Shown: positions 23,346 through 37,700, counted from the stretch's first letter. The stretch: 64,000 bases of DNA from Pelargonium cotyledonis (GCA_036897625.1 JAYMTA010000008.1:79607-143606); one strand, 5' to 3'. Numbers and translations are program-made. The notes: generated from the letters alone by a model not told the origin.

Positions 23346-26300
23346 CCTACTAAATTTGAAAATTGAAACCTCCCGACCCTGGTGTTAGAGACTCCGGTCT
23401 TTCCTTTTTAGAGATTCTATAGTTTCTCTGACTTCGGTTAACTAAGGAAAGAAGTTAAGCACATGCACAAGGAAATAACACCCTTCCTTTAATTAAAACT
23501 TATTACGAGTATCCATTCCGTGATAACCTAGACTAAGTTATATCCACATTCCTGGAAACTTTTAATTGTTCCTTGTTGACTGACTACTCAAACTGGATTA
23601 GAAGAAAGAGAGTCAAACCTTACCTTATCAACTTTGACTTTAGTATTGCAAACACATTGCTTTAGCTGTTCTCTTATGACGTTTACCTTGGAAAATACTG
23701 CTGCGTAATAAACGAATACAATAATAAAACAAAACCTGTACTTGTACTACCCTAAGAAATTGCTTCATATTTTTGGACACACTAGGGGTAAGAATACATA
23801 GTAGACCCCTCTTCATAGCACAACTTGCAGGATTCCCGTAATGCAAAAGTACAAGGGTTCTTTATATGGAATTCCAGAAATATATTCTTTTCCGGATTGC
23901 TTAAATTAAGAACAAGAGCTAGGCAATCAGGGAAGCTCCTTTTGGTTCTGTACTCTTCCCTATTAGTAGGGGTTTTTTGTAACAAAAGGATTCTCCAGAT
24001 ATGAGTACTCTCTAAGTCTTCCCTTTAATTAAATTGAAATCTGTATTGAAGGGCCCTTTATGTCAAAATAGTACAGAGTTTCCGCAGTTACCTTTGGTTT
24101 TAGCTCATCAGCTTAGGAAATTAAGGATAGTATCCTTGGAATAGAAACTAGCATCAGTAATACATATCTTTAATTATAGTTTTTCAATTACTTTCACTAC
24201 TAGTTAAGGTTAAGAGGAGAAGTTACGCTCAAACTCATGAAAGTTTCTCAATTTTTTTTTTTGACTTACCTTACAGGAAATTATAAAACTTAGGAATTTC
24301 TTTACCAGCTAACTAAGATAGTTCGGAATTATCCTATAGCAAAGTAAAGCAGCAACTGCTAGAGATACTGGAAAAGCACTTCCAACAAAGACTCCAATTC
24401 TGGAATATAAACTAATTGAATAATCCCATCGAGAATAGCCTGTTCAGATACACCTTGTACAGAAAATGCCTATAAATAAAAACCTCTCAAGTGTCCAGTC
24501 TATACCTAGTCCAAAGCAAATAAAACTATGAATGAAGGAATACGTTTTTTTGGAGATAAGCCCTTCCTTGCTATCCCAAAAGGAAATAGAATCCGTATTC
24601 TGTGCTTCAATTTCTTCCTTTATCTGTACCGGCTATAACATGATAATTGACTCATTTGCCGGCTTATCGGCTTAGACCTGAAAATGAGATATATGTCCAT
24701 TACAAAAACTGTAAAAGAATAGAATCTGGAACTTCTTGTAGCAACCAAGAACCAAAATCCTCCTTAGCCAAGAGCAACAATTATCTGTTATCTGAACACC
24801 TTTATCAGATCGGTATCAAGCTCTCTTAGGTACAGCTCAGTAATGAAACAAAGCTAAAGAATACTCAAATTCTTAGGATTTTTCTAGTTAGGTACTAAAG
24901 AAGAAGTACTGCAATGACAGACAAAGTTTAGATTAGAATTGGTACACACACAATGGACAGGGTTAGGATTAAGAAGTTTCCTTGGTAAAGCATTCTCTAA
25001 CTGACAATATTAAAAGATTCCTCTATTCTTTTGTATCTATATTAAACTAGAGAATCCGATTTATGTTATCCACTAAGAATGTATCTATGCTTTCCAAACT
25101 GCTAAGATATTACAATTCTTTAGACCCTACAAGGAATCTGGTTTATTAAACTCCTTTGCAACAAAGGTATACTAAAATTGTCAACAAGTAAACAAGCCCT
25201 CTATTAGAAGCACTTTAGCGCTATAAGAACTAATACTAAGAGAATCGGAATCTGTTATCCAAATTACCAAAACCTGGAATTAGAATTAATCACTAAAACA
25301 CAGGTACTTATTTTAGCTTTGATTCAATTCTACAGTAGCTGCTGCACGCAAAAGAAACTCAAGGAAGAGAATCCGTTTATATTATTACCGTTTTTTAAGA
25401 GAACACAAGCTTGAATACAATTCAGATGATAGTAAGTTCCTATAAAGTAAACAGGGAAATCCGATAAGTTCATGTATCATAAACTCAAAGTAATACTACA
25501 GGATTATCAGGCTTTGCCGACAGCTAAGAAACTTGGATTTGTAGTTAGGTTTGGTCCTAAGGAAATGAGTACTATTGAATTACAGAATACGAAGCCTCAA
25601 TTGACAGGTTAGGTACTCAATCCTCCTTTAACAGTTTTAGCAACAACACCCCCATTAGAACAATTAACTCTTTTCAAGACAAGATTCCCAACCATGAGGA
25701 TTCCTCTAACTCTAAGCTCACTAAGCTGTATCTATCAGAAATATCAACTCAAGTTTAGGAATGAATACTAATACAAAAGATTATCTGGTTTACAACAAAT
25801 TTACAACAAAACTATAAAGAAGGAATTACTCTCCAGTAAAACTTGTGTATCCTGTAAAAGCTTACTAAACTTAGAAAGGCCCAATATCCAATTAAAATAG
25901 AATAACTCTAATGTTACCATATAGACTATCTATAAACACCTTCTTTATCTATAGTTTAGCACCTCCAATCAGTAAGTAAAGTTTTTTATACATAAGCCTT
26001 TTCATTGAATTTCCTACTTTACTTTACCCTTTTAGAAGGCCCTTTATCTTAATTACTTGCAAACCCTAAAAAGGAATACAAATGAAATTGAAAGAACCCA
26101 AATTGACTATCCAGGAATGCTCTTTATTTATTACGGGTTCTCTGGTACCTTTTGATGTGGAATTTCTTATACCCTATATATTTCAATCCTTCAAAGAGTC
26201 CGGGAACTTTTACTATACTATAGGGTTAGAATTCCTTCTCTTTAAAGCAGAACAGGACGTAAATGAAGCAAATCCCCTTTAAAAAGTCTTTCGAACAACT

Positions 26301-28250
26301 AGAGAATAAGGATAGGATACCAAAGCTACAATTCCTAATCGTAAGAAATTCAAGGATAAGATGATAAGATTAAAGAAATCCCAACAAAAATACTAAATAA
26401 AAAAGAAAAAGAAATATACAATAACCCAAACCCAAAAGTTTCCATCTAGAAATCCTCTTTATCTAGAGTTTGGGTACCTCAAAAGAGGCTAAGCAAGCCC
26501 GTTTGTATAAAACATTTACATTGAATTAGTTCTATCTATATCATTTTTATCGGGATACTAAAACAAACAGTGCTGGAAAAGCAAATCCCTTCAGAAAAAG
26601 ACTTTCCAGAAAGACCCCAAATGCTTATATAAATTCTTGCATTATCAGTTAAGATTAAGATACCCCTTGTAAGCAACTCGGAAAAACCTTTTGTTGGATA
26701 CCTTTTTGACTAGAATAGGCTTGGATTTACTATATTAGAATCTTTTATTACTTAATTTCCTAAAGCCCGAAAAGCAAGTAAACTCCTCACTTTAGTTTAG
26801 CCGAACAGACCTACTTATAAATTCAAGGATAAAGGAAATACCAACCTGTCTCCGAGCCGGTTTACCGGGAATCTGCTCTCAAAGGAAGAATATAGAAATC
26901 CGTTCCTTGTAAACCCAGAATAAAGAAAGAAGATAAAGAGCTTGCTCTCGACTAGATATTTTCCTAGCTACAACAAAACAAAGATGTTAGAGAATACGTT
27001 TCTATTATCTATCCTAAATTACAGGAATACAAAATAAAACTAAGACACCTTTACATACTTTACAAACCTAGACTAGAATACAATTTAGAGATAAGGCTCT
27101 GTTTAGGAATAGATTTCAAAAGGAAAGAAATCTGTTCACCTAAATCCATTAGCACAAGTCTGGTTTATGTCTCTTTACTAGCTACAATGTTAGGATTATC
27201 CTTACAAGGAACTAAAAAGGAATTCTCCTTCATAAACTCCTGTTCTTGTAAAACGCGAATCTCAAGAACGAAATGAAATAGAATAGACTCCTTTAGCTGC
27301 AAACAACGGAAAGAGCTGCCATCCAAAGAGCACTGCTTCCAAATAAAAGAATTATGAATAGACTCTCGAACAATAGAATGCTGCAACAGTCATCCGGTTT
27401 CATTAAGACAAGGGATTATCTGCTTTGCCAGCTCATAGACTCGGACAAGCGCTTACAAGGAGACATTAGCTCCAAAGAATACAAATAGCTACAATTAAAT
27501 TAGAGTTTTCTACAAGATCTTAAGGTAAATCCCTATATCTCAATCAAAAGGAATAGAATATGTTCAATTTAGAGAGTTCTTTCCTAAAGTAAGGAAAATA
27601 CTAGAATAGACTTCTCCAGGGTTTATCCAAATACTCTTGAGTTCTGGGTAAGGGTACATTTGAAGCTTTTGGAGCCCCTTTTTCTGGATGTTTCGAATTC
27701 CTGCTTTATAAATTCTTTACTTTAATATGAATTTTGTTTCACAGAATCTCTTATATTTATTAAGGGTTTGGATTTTCACATGACTCGAATTTTGAGCTGA
27801 TAAATAACTTCGATTTGGGAGGAGAAATGCTTTTGAATTTCTAGGACTAGGAACCCCTTAACCTAAAGCTCTGTGCAATAGCTCTCTTCTGGCTTGCTTA
27901 GCTCGTCTAACCCTGCGGAGACAACCTAACAACCATGTTTACCTTTCTTCAGCTAAAAAAGGAAGGAGTTCTGCCTGCTCGGTTTCCCTTGCTAAAGAAT
28001 AAAAAATACGTAGAATCTCCAGTTAATACGGATGCTAATGGGAGGGAAATACCAATAGAATCCTTCAAAGGACTTATTTTAGGCATTAAAACGAACGATA
28101 AAGCACCTGGATATGGATTACCTTCACCAGACCAAAAACAGGATAATAAAGGCAATTTAGAGTCCGTTGAATCCGTTTTAATGTTAATGCTCAATCCTAC
28201 TTACTTTACCAATGGGAAAGCAAATTCCTTAGCTTGAGAAGGGGAATCCT

Positions 28251-28380
28251 AGTCTTGTACACGAATACATACACATGAGAAAACCCTTGCTAACAACAAG
28301 GTTAATTACTAAGCTAAATGCTTTACTTGTCAGAGGGAAATACCCATACAGGAAAGCTCTTCTAACTTGGTTGAGGTGAA
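28251..28380 (+). repeat. R5 copy 1 (block mosaic)
   Basis: Four blocks occur in order: CTTGTACACGAATACATACA, CTAAGCTAAA, GTCAGAGGGAAAT and CTTGGTTGAGG. The first recurs at 28455-28490 and all four recur at 31728-31920. It lies inside the R4 array. Confidence 0.55.
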
Positions 28381-28454
28381 TCCTTACTTTTTGAATAGCT
28401 GACAGAATACTAACTGCAGAGACTGAGAGAAATCCCAAACTGGTGGACGATAAC

Positions 28455-28490
28455 CTTGTCTTGCACACACATGAGTGAAATATCCCTTAC
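28455..28490 (+). repeat. R5 copy 2 (first block only)
   Basis: CTTGTCTTGCACACACATGA followed by TATCCCTTAC matches the first block of R5 copies 1 and 3, in the same orientation. Confidence 0.5.
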
Positions 28491-31400
28491 TGAAACTAGT
28501 TTTTGCTTATGTTAGGCTAAACCCTTGCTTGAGAATACAAATTTCCAATACAAATCTTAGACACCTTTAGCAACACTGTCAAAGTAAAGAGAATCCGTTT
28601 ATCCCAAGAATATAGAACTTGCCTTCTTAGACTCGAATATGTTAATGTAATGCTTAGACGAGAATTTGTTTATGTCTAATACTCCTTTAGCTACTGTTTT
28701 ACAGAACAGACCTGAAAGAGCTATCTTACCTTTGCCCATTAGAATAAGAGTTCACCTTTGCTTTCTATAACAATTATCGGATTGGACTGTCCTCTCACTC
28801 AACACCGGCCGACTACAACAGAGGGTTTCTTGTTGGGGTTCCTAAGATAAGAAGAGAAGAAGTACATTTACATACAGAGGCTGCCTGAGGATTCCCTTAG
28901 ACTTTAGACTAGAGAATTAGTGGAGCATGTACAAGAAGTCAAACACCGGTTAGGACTGCTATTAAGACATTGGTTACCTCTGTACTGCATAGTAAGCAGC
29001 GATACCTTTCACCGGAAATTAGTTGGTTTACAAAAGGAAAGAAAACTAAGGCAATTCTTTACTCTTTTGTTAAATTACTAAACGGGAACTCTTGTTTAAG
29101 GAATAGAATTATGAATCTCCTTGCCGGCGTACACATTACAACAACTCGACTGCTTGCTTTCGAAAGACCAACTGTCAATAAAGCGAATACAAAAGAAAGC
29201 TCTTACAAAGACAAGAAGAATACTAGCTCCCTCTACGCTCATGTATAACTCAAAGGAATACTAGGAATACAAATCTAAGACTCCTTTCTTTAAAGCAATT
29301 CCTTAGGCTCGTTTCCATTAGAACAATAACTCCTTGCACATAGATCGGTTTACCCTAGGAATAGACTCTAGAGTTCTGGGTAAGGAAAGCTACAATTCCT
29401 ATCCCTAGTTACAGTTAATTATTTTTAGCAACCTCTATTATGAGTCTCCTTCCTCCTAAATGAAATATAATTCGTTAAGCACTGGGTTTTTCCTTATATT
29501 CTATATTTTCTAATTTTATATTCCACTTTAAAGTAAAGGAAGCTGCAATCCTAGAATACTCTGGTTTATGTTTTAAACTCCTTTTGCTACACCTGCTATC
29601 CCTGAAGAACGAATACAAATTCTTATTTCAACAGCTTTCAACCTCTTTCCTTATTCTATTCTATAGTATATTAGGACTCTCAAAGGAAAAGGAATCTACT
29701 TTCAAAACCAGGAATTCATAATTCATAACAGCTACAATTATCTGTTATCCGTTATTGTAACGTAAACAGGCTTTAAGACTCGGAAATTCTCATCTAGTTT
29801 AGGAACACACACATATAGTACTATATCCTAGCTTTTTGCATAAGGCTTATGATCGGATAAGTGCTTTCCAGACCTTGGTTTACAAACACAGAATACGAAG
29901 GCTTTGGACTTCTTAAACTAGAATTTCCTTAGATTTCTATTCCATTAGAATCTTAAACACCTTTAGCTCGCAAGGACATTCCAAAGACAAGAATACCCAT
30001 TTAGTAAGGTAGTACCTAAACTATATAAACTATCTCAATTCAATAAGGAATCCACTTTACCAATACAAATAAAAAGCAAAGAACAGAATACAAGACTTCC
30101 AAGGCTCGCTTTCCAAGAACAAGTCAACTAGCTTGCAATGAATGTAAGCCTGGTTTAGAATAATTCTTTAGCCGCAATCCCAAGCATCTCTGAACCTGCT
30201 AACATGGGCCTACTTGACCGACCTTCTTTCTGCAACATCTGTAACAGATACCGTTCCTTGCGAACGGTTTCCATTACTTTCTTTGGAACTAATACACCTT
30301 CTCTTGCTTCTATTAGCTACACTTTCTCTGATTGATTGGCTGGCTTTCCCTTAGCGCCTTCGACAGTCATTGCTCGCATTACAGTTCTATCGACTGCAAA
30401 TCCTATCTATCCAGCTATACAGAATTATCGGAATAATGACAGCTTTCCCTCAAGAAAGTGGATTTCCGGTGTTGTTGGGTCCTAATGAGTGTAAAAAGGA
30501 AATGTCCTATACAGGTTCCGGGAATTCATAAAGTCGGTAGAGTAAAAGTAATACTAACCAGGGCTAAAATACCATCATATAATGCTTAGGACTAAGTAAG
30601 AAGGTAAGAAGAAGTACAGAGTCTGTATGTGATTCCTGTAAGTTAGAATTGGATTGATAGTTAGGATTCTCAAGTACAAGATGTAAAGATGTGGACGAGT
30701 TCGAAAATGTTGAAGTTTACTCTGTCTAAAACTCCTTTACCTGCTTACAGAATACTAGAATACAATTCAGAAGTTGAGTAACTATCTGTTCTATAAAGGA
30801 ATATACTCTCAACAAAAGAATCTCACTTGTAAAGGACCTGCTTCTCCTAGCATTCCTTAAGTTTTAGGATCGAGCAGGTCTTTCTTTGACCTACTTGCCT
30901 TAGCGAGGACTGTATCCTGTCTTAGATTTTAGGTTCCTAGAAATTTACTACAATCTGAAAGTACCTCAATAGACAGGGTTAGGATTTATAAGTTTGACTT
31001 GGTAAACCATTCATTCACAAAGAGTGATACCATAATAGCATAGTTACAGGATATGCCTTTACACAGCTTATACAGAGGTTCAATCCCAGATTAAGATAGT
31101 CCTTTATTCTATCTATCATAACTAAGGAGATAACTAGTACAATTAGCAAGCTACAAATCTGGTTTAGGTTATCTTCTCCACTGTCAATAGTCAATACACT
31201 TAATCGGAAGAAAGCTCTCTATACAAATAATCTGTACCTTGCAAAGAAATATTCGATTGAAAAAACTACTGCTTACAAGAGAATCTAAGAAAGAGAATCC
31301 TGTTTATGTTATTCTGCAACACCGGGCTATCCCAGAAAGTAAGGAATTCCTTTCTCCTAGCCAACAAAGCTACAATTCAGAGAGTTTATAGTTTAAGTAA

Positions 31401-31727
31401 CTTTTTATTTATCAGGAACCTATAATCTTAAGAATTAGGAGTCTCATCAGCTTAGATGTTATCCTAATGCAAATGTCAGCCTGCTTTCTTCCAAATAAAG
31501 AAATTGACTCCTTTACTGTCCATACACAATTATTCGGATACTCTCTGAATCAACTCGCTTTAGCTACAACAAATAGCTTGACTTTACATTTACATCAGGA
31601 AATAGAATCAGTTTTCATGTTATAGGTAATCCTTGACAGCTTTACCTTGACTTCATTGCTAATGACCAACGGATGGAACCTAATTCCAAGCTAATATAGA
31701 AGGAAGACCTTGCAGGAAAGGCCCCTA

Positions 31728-31920
31728 CTTGTCTTGTACATACACATACTCACGAAAAACTGCTAGTTTGCTTGTCTTAAGGAATCCCTTTACACCTGAC
31801 AGACCATAAGCCTACTCCTAAGCTAAAATACTAATTCCTGTTGTTAAAACCTATACTTGGTTAAGGAAAGCATTGCTAAGGCTCGCTAGCTGACACAGAG
31901 GGAAATCCCTAATTACTAAA
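31728..31920 (+). repeat. R5 copy 3 (blocks rearranged)
   Basis: It carries the same four blocks as copy 1, but the last two are swapped: CTTGTCTTGTACATACACA, CTAAGCTAAA, CTTGGTTAAGG, then CAGAGGGAAAT. It is also more spread out than copy 1. Confidence 0.5.
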
Positions 31921-34115
31921 ATCATGGTAACCGGAATCCAAACTAAGCTATATAGGGAGTTTCAGTTCTAAGAAAAAGGGAACTTAATAACAGGAACTTG
32001 AAAACTAATAGAAACTTCTATACACTAACTTCTTAACCTGTATCTCTAAACTAAAGAATGAATTCACTACAGGAACGGATTCTATAGACTCTGGACACTT
32101 TCATAACTCATAACCTACCAACTTTCTCAACATTCCAATCTTCCACTCTCTCAAACTAGAATTCTAACAACTCAGATTAGGCAAAGGTGTTAAGGACTAA
32201 CAGAATCAATCGGATTCTCTTAATTGTAGCTCTTAGTTATTGAAGGCTAAGGAGTTCCTTGTTCTAGGAGTTAATTGTTCTAAATATAGGGAAACCTAGT
32301 ACAGCCAATGGAAAGCTGAGGCATCCTTCTTTTACGCCAGCAAAGTCTATCCGATCTAAGTGCTCATCTTAATCTTAGAAGTTCCTGTAGCTAAGCAAAA
32401 GGATATTTCTGATTCTTTGACTAATAGCTTTCCTTACTATTCCTATAATTGTGTAATGGACTGTGTAGTTAGAGGAATTGTTTCAGTTATTCTGTGGGTA
32501 ATGGTAAGGAAAAGCAGTAGCAGCATTCTATTATTCTGTTCGAGAATATATTCCTTTTGAGTTGAGTCTTTTTGTATAGGATTTCCCCTTAGAATAGTTA
32601 AGTTTACAGAATGAATCTAATGAGAGGTTAAAGTTTAAGAGGGGATTTCTAGTTTCATCTTTTACTTGAGTTCTAGTGTCATTTTGATTAGATGGAACTT
32701 GGTTTGTTGAATTGATATCTTGTAGGAGTTTATTAGTTCTTCTTTGTAAGCCGATATCTCAGTATATAAAGGAGTCAATGTATTCCTGAGCTTACTAGGT
32801 GCAAAGGATTTAGGAGATTCTCTTGTTAGCCGAGGAACGAAGTTCTTGAAGAATATTCCTACCTAAGCTTTCCTAGTCTCCAAAGTCAGTGAAGGGAATT
32901 CATTCTAATAGCTATGTTTCTGACTTTACCATTTAGACATTTATCGGTGTAAGTTCCTAAACCTTCAGTTAAAAAGCAACTCCAATCAGTTAAAGGAATT
33001 TGGACTATACTCTACTTGCAAAGGATTTCCCTAGCCTTGGCCTACTTGACTTCGACTGCGAAGATAGAGATACCTTAGGTTAGGTTGAGGACATTAGCAA
33101 TGAAGGATATAATCGGAAAGTACCCTCAACTAGAGTAGAATCTCAACTATTTTATAGAAATAGAGTCTTTCATAAGAGAATACAAATTATCAGCAATACC
33201 AAAAAGGAAACAAATTATATAAAGTAAAGCTACACTTCGACAAGAAGACAATTAAGAGAGTTCCATCTAGTTACATCCTAAATCTAGACTATTCTAGAAA
33301 TCCTAGGAATATAACTCACTCAAAGGAAGAATAGACTCTCAAACGGTCAAAAGGAAATTGAAGCTAAGGCAAAGACAGCTCTTTCACTATAGTTACAAAA
33401 ATCCCTTTTAGCTTAAACTCCTATAACTTCTAGCAGTCTTCTGTTGACTTCCTTCTTGACTTTTTGTAGACCTTGTTGCTCTAGCTATATACCCAGCTTT
33501 TTAGGAGCTAGAGCTTACTTATAGTAAGAAAGAGACCTACGAAAAGATACTACTTAAACTTTAAATGCTTAAGAAACTGCTTAACAGCTTACAAATTTTA
33601 TTGACTTCTTTGATTCATACCTATCATGAGCTATACTTATTAGGAAAGCAGAGACCCTATTTAGGAAATATATAGATATACCCTTATTAGCCAGGACCTT
33701 AGAGACGAGATAGAGAGACTTACAGGCTTACAGGCTGGAGTAGATTAGTAGAGAAGCAAAACAGGAGCTTTTTCCCTTTTGAGTATATAACACTAGGACC
33801 GACCAAGATCAAGAAAAACAAACTGAAACTTTTCGAATAAATTCAGGGATTAAAGAAATACCAAGAAAATCCTTTTCCGTAAATACTTCCAAGAAAGAGG
33901 CGCTGGAAAGATTCTAAATACACTAAATAAGTAGCCCTACTAGTTGTAGCGAGTAGACTTCTCTTATGTTACTCTACCTTTCCTATATACTCCGGGTCTT
34001 GATAGCTGTACTTTGAGATAAGAGGAAGTACTTTCTAACTTAGTATTAGATAAATATAGCGTATTTTTAGGTAAGGTAATATAAGTCTTCAAAGGTATTA
34101 GTTGTATTAAATATA

Positions 34116-34266
34116 AAGGGATATCCCTCTTGTCTTTTGTAGCTTATCATTTAAAGAGGGTTGTTCCTTAGAAGATTATATATCCTTCTTACCGAGTCAA
34201 TCTTTATTTAGGAGGTTAAGGTATTAGAGTATATACCGGATAAAACATACTTACACATTAAAACCA
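34116..34266 (+). repeat. R3 copy B (full-length, best hairpin)
   Basis: The 5' module holds a perfect 7-bp hairpin, CCCTCTT (34125-34131) with AAGAGGG (34154-34160). Its loop contains TGTAGCTTATCAT, a word identical in copy D. The middle module is CTTACCGA, later GGAGGTTAAGGTAT, shared with copy C. The 3' module is CTTACACATTAAAACCAG. All three modules keep their order in copies C, D and E. Confidence 0.75.
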
Positions 34267-35289
34267 GAAATAACAGACTTCCTTCAACTTTTGAAAGAAT
34301 AAAAAAATGTTTAAGCCCTACTTGTGTTGAATTCCTATAAACTCAAGAGTTATTTAGAAAACCCGTAAAAACTATAAAATAGAAAGTGTTCCTCGCTTAG
34401 CACTTATAGATAGAGACCCTGAAACTGAAGGATTTCCTACACTGTAAATATTTTACTAAAAAGCAAAAGCATGACATAAAGCAACTTATAAACCTTTTTT
34501 GTGAGCTTACTAAAGAATAATAACCGGGATCCACTCCCAGAAAAGTTACCTTACAGATTAGAAAAAGGGGCTCTCTCTATTAATAACAAAGATAAGGAAT
34601 TTAAGTCTAGGAAATACCCTTTAAAGAAGTTACTATGCTTTCCTGTACCTATATATCTGTAGAGTAATCTAAAAACTTTATAGGAAATCCTCTTTTATTA
34701 CCAGGATCCACAAGAAGAAAGAAAATCCCCTTCCTTTAGAAAAACAAAGTGCCTGCCTGTTCAAAAAAACTTCCATTAGTTATTAAAAAAGATACTTGAA
34801 ACCACTAATAAATCCTATCAAGTTGATCTATCCTGGGGATTGACTTTCTACCAAATAGAAAGGGTGACCTTCTCAAAAAAAAAATTTAGGTAACTTTCAT
34901 CAATAAGAGACTAATTCTGTTAAAATAATGCAACTTTCCATTGACACATTTGCTGGCATGACAGCCCGCTTTCCAGAGCATATTTCTTCCTATAAGACTT
35001 TAAATGGGGCCCCGCAGAATACAGTATTAATCCCAAACTTATTAATAGATACTCTGTTAAGTTACTCTTCTCGAAGGGACTCCTCATTTAATGGGCTTAG
35101 AAATCCCTTATATTACCATCTATTTTTTGCGAGAAATACTAGAAGATGAATAAAATCCCTTTTATTAAGGACATGTGATAGTATTTCCGGAATACCTTTA
35201 ACCTTACAGACTAGAAATAGAGAAGCAGCTACTTAATGAACTACCCTTTGTTAAAGCTTGAGTGGAAACCACTAACCAAGCGAGAAAGG

Positions 35290-35350
35290 TTTAGGGAATA
35301 TTCCTCATGTCCTATGCCTTTATCGATAAGGAGTCTCATATCCTGAAAGT
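35290..35350 (+). repeat. R3 copy H (fragment)
   Basis: GGGAATATTCCTCATG with CCTTTAT matches the 5' module of copy G. A near-palindrome CCTTTATCGATAAGG follows. The 3' module is missing. Confidence 0.35.
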
Positions 35351-36179
35351 GCGTGAATTGCTTTAACTCTGTAAACTTTATGAATTTCCTAACCTGTCAA
35401 ATGAGGGACTGCACCAATTAAGATGAAATCCTTTGCTATTTTTTCTAATGGGACTGGAATAACCTGGAACTAACTAAACTAAAGTAACAACTTTCTTTGC
35501 AAATTGACACACATCGTTGACCTCTGGATCTTACGGAATTGGAAGCTCTTTGTGGCTAACAGGATGTAATTGAAGTAAGGCAAAGCTAAATGTATTCTTG
35601 GTATTACAAGGAAGAATATCCGGCTGTTTAGGAGTTAATCCTAAGTCTTAATGGAAGATTCTATTTCTTGTTAGAGTGGATTCCCAGGAATTGATAACAG
35701 ATAGTTTAGGTAGTTTGAAGTACTGTTCTAGTATCCCAAGTGCGTAAGTCCTCATAAAAGATATAAATAAAGAAGCTAGAATTCTTAGTAGTCGTAGTTC
35801 TCTATATCCATCCTGATATATCCCTTTAATAGCTCTTAAAACAGTAGTAATTGAAAGGGGCCCTCGGTTCTAATCCTATTTTCAGTGTCTAGAATCCTTT
35901 ACATATTAATAGTAATAAAGCTTTTCGACTCAATAGAGCTAACCCACCCTAATGACAAGAGAGCTTTCTTCTATATTGCATATCAGTGACTTGTATTTTT
36001 CTATCTGAGTTCCAGGATTCCTAGACTTTCTAGTTCTTTTCTTTTCTTAATAAGGACTTCACACTTAGCCGCCAACCAAGAACACAAAGCAACAATTCCT
36101 ATACTTATGACTGGAACTACAAAGAGCTCCGAGAGTGTTACCAAGATTTTAAGGAAATACTAGGAATCTCAATTCCCAA

Positions 36180-37700
36180 AACCCAGAATACAAAACTCAG
36201 GAAGACATTACTCCTTTAAAACTACAAATACAGGAACTAAGGAATTCTTTTAGCTTCAATTCTTTAATGTCAGCCTGCATTTAGAACTTTCAAGCCTCTA
36301 CTTACTAGTTTAGTAGTTTAGCTACACCAGATTCAGAATACAGATACGGAAGATTACTCTCTAGTTGGTTGGATCCTAAACCTGACATTGACCTAAAGAA
36401 AGCAACTCCCTAAAGACTTCCAAGAAATAGTAAAGAAAAAAGAAATACAAATGAAAAAAAGGGCTTAAGTTACTAGCTAGAATAGCATCAAGAGTTTAGG
36501 TACGGAATACGCTCGGGGCCTTTAGACTCAATCTTGCTTTTTTAGAAGAATCCCTCCTTTAGAAAACCTGAATAGTCAATTCCTATCTTATAAAGCTACA
36601 CTTACAAAGAACAGCTTTCCAATGAAGCCAAGAAAAAACTCAGTTCTGGAATGAATACATTAACACCATGTTAAACTACTAAACAGGAACACATTAAGTC
36701 TATTTATTTATTCTGGACTCGTTAACAGTCCCTAGAAACCAAAACCCAGAATACAAAATACAGAACAACTGTCAAGAGAGTTTCTGTTATTCCCTTATAC
36801 CTGCAATCCCAAAAGGAATCTGGTTTATACCATATCAATATCAGCTTAACACCAAACACTGAATACCCTGGAATTAGAAGTAATTATACCATTAGCATTA
36901 AAGTGAGAGTCCTATATTCTTATCTTATGTATCTATCCTAAACTATAAGGAATCCACTCTAAAGCTACACTTGCTATTGGCCAACTTGACCCTCTCCGGC
37001 TCTCCATCATTTAAGGAAACTAAAGAACTAATAAGGAATTCAGCTTCAATTTCTTTACTGCAATGAATGTGTTTCATGTCCTGAAAGAGTTAGCTGGCTG
37101 GCTGCCAATCAAAGATGATTTGTAGTTGGTTCCAGAGTATATTATATTAAAGAGGACTCCTAATGTGTGATTTCACAGGTTAGAATCAAAGTTTGCCATT
37201 ATAGAAAAGCGATACCATCATATTTAAGAGCTACCGCACCTAGCTTTACAAGAGAATCTATAAAATCAAACTGTCCCTTCTGTTAAAGGAAAATTGAACT
37301 ATACTCAACACTTGCATTGGACACAGGGACATTAGCAATGAAAGAGCATAACCCTACCCTAGCCCAAATCCTAGATACCATTTCTCTTGAGTAGCTTCCA
37401 AAGTTAGTGAAGGTATACTACAATAATTATAATAGCTACAATTCTTCGAAGTCTTTGAAGCAATTCCTTTACCGTCAATCAATACAGCCTAGCCAGGTTT
37501 CCATCTAATCTAGCAAAAGAACTCATACCAAGGGAATATTCTGTCAAGGAAGACATTAATTTACTTATTCTAAAATCCCTAAACTGTAACAAGAGCTCCG
37601 AGAGAGAGTTTTTGCCTACAATAAGGGAATTCTCAACTCAAATATAGAAAAGATGTTCCTTGTCCTTGAAAAACCCAGAATACAAAATAACACCTTTCTT
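36180..37700 (+). repeat. decayed word array R4, second block
   Basis: The word AAACCCAGAATACAAAA occurs at about 36180, 36737 and 37669, with AGCTACA at 36320, 36594, 36963 and 37434. It has the same vocabulary and orientation as 24.6-33.4 kb. The two blocks are separated by R3 copies B and H and by plainer spacer. Confidence 0.65.

Larger units (their letters stand above)
24600..33420 (+). repeat. decayed word array R4, main block
   Basis: The region is a patchwork of a few short words repeated in variable order: GAATACAAAT, CTAAGACTCCTTTAGC, AGCTACAATTC, CTGGTTTATG, TTATCTGTTAT. AGCTACA alone starts at 26324, 26966, 27180, 27487, 29388, 29730, 30315, 31149, 31368, 31562 and 33228; roughly half a copy would be expected in this length by chance. 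Spacing is irregular, so it is a shuffled, decayed array, not a clean tandem repeat. It has no gene I recognise. The frames at 27935-28237, 28229-28468 and 28970-29248 are open but unremarkable. Confidence 0.7.

Noticed and set aside
33637-33784. Protein-like frame if TAG were a sense codon
   Set aside because: Only about 50 codons between TGA stops; an overlapping frame looks equally protein-like, so composition alone explains it.
24600-37700. CRISPR-like array
   Set aside because: Repeats are degenerate, unevenly spaced and lack uniform spacers; no cas genes.
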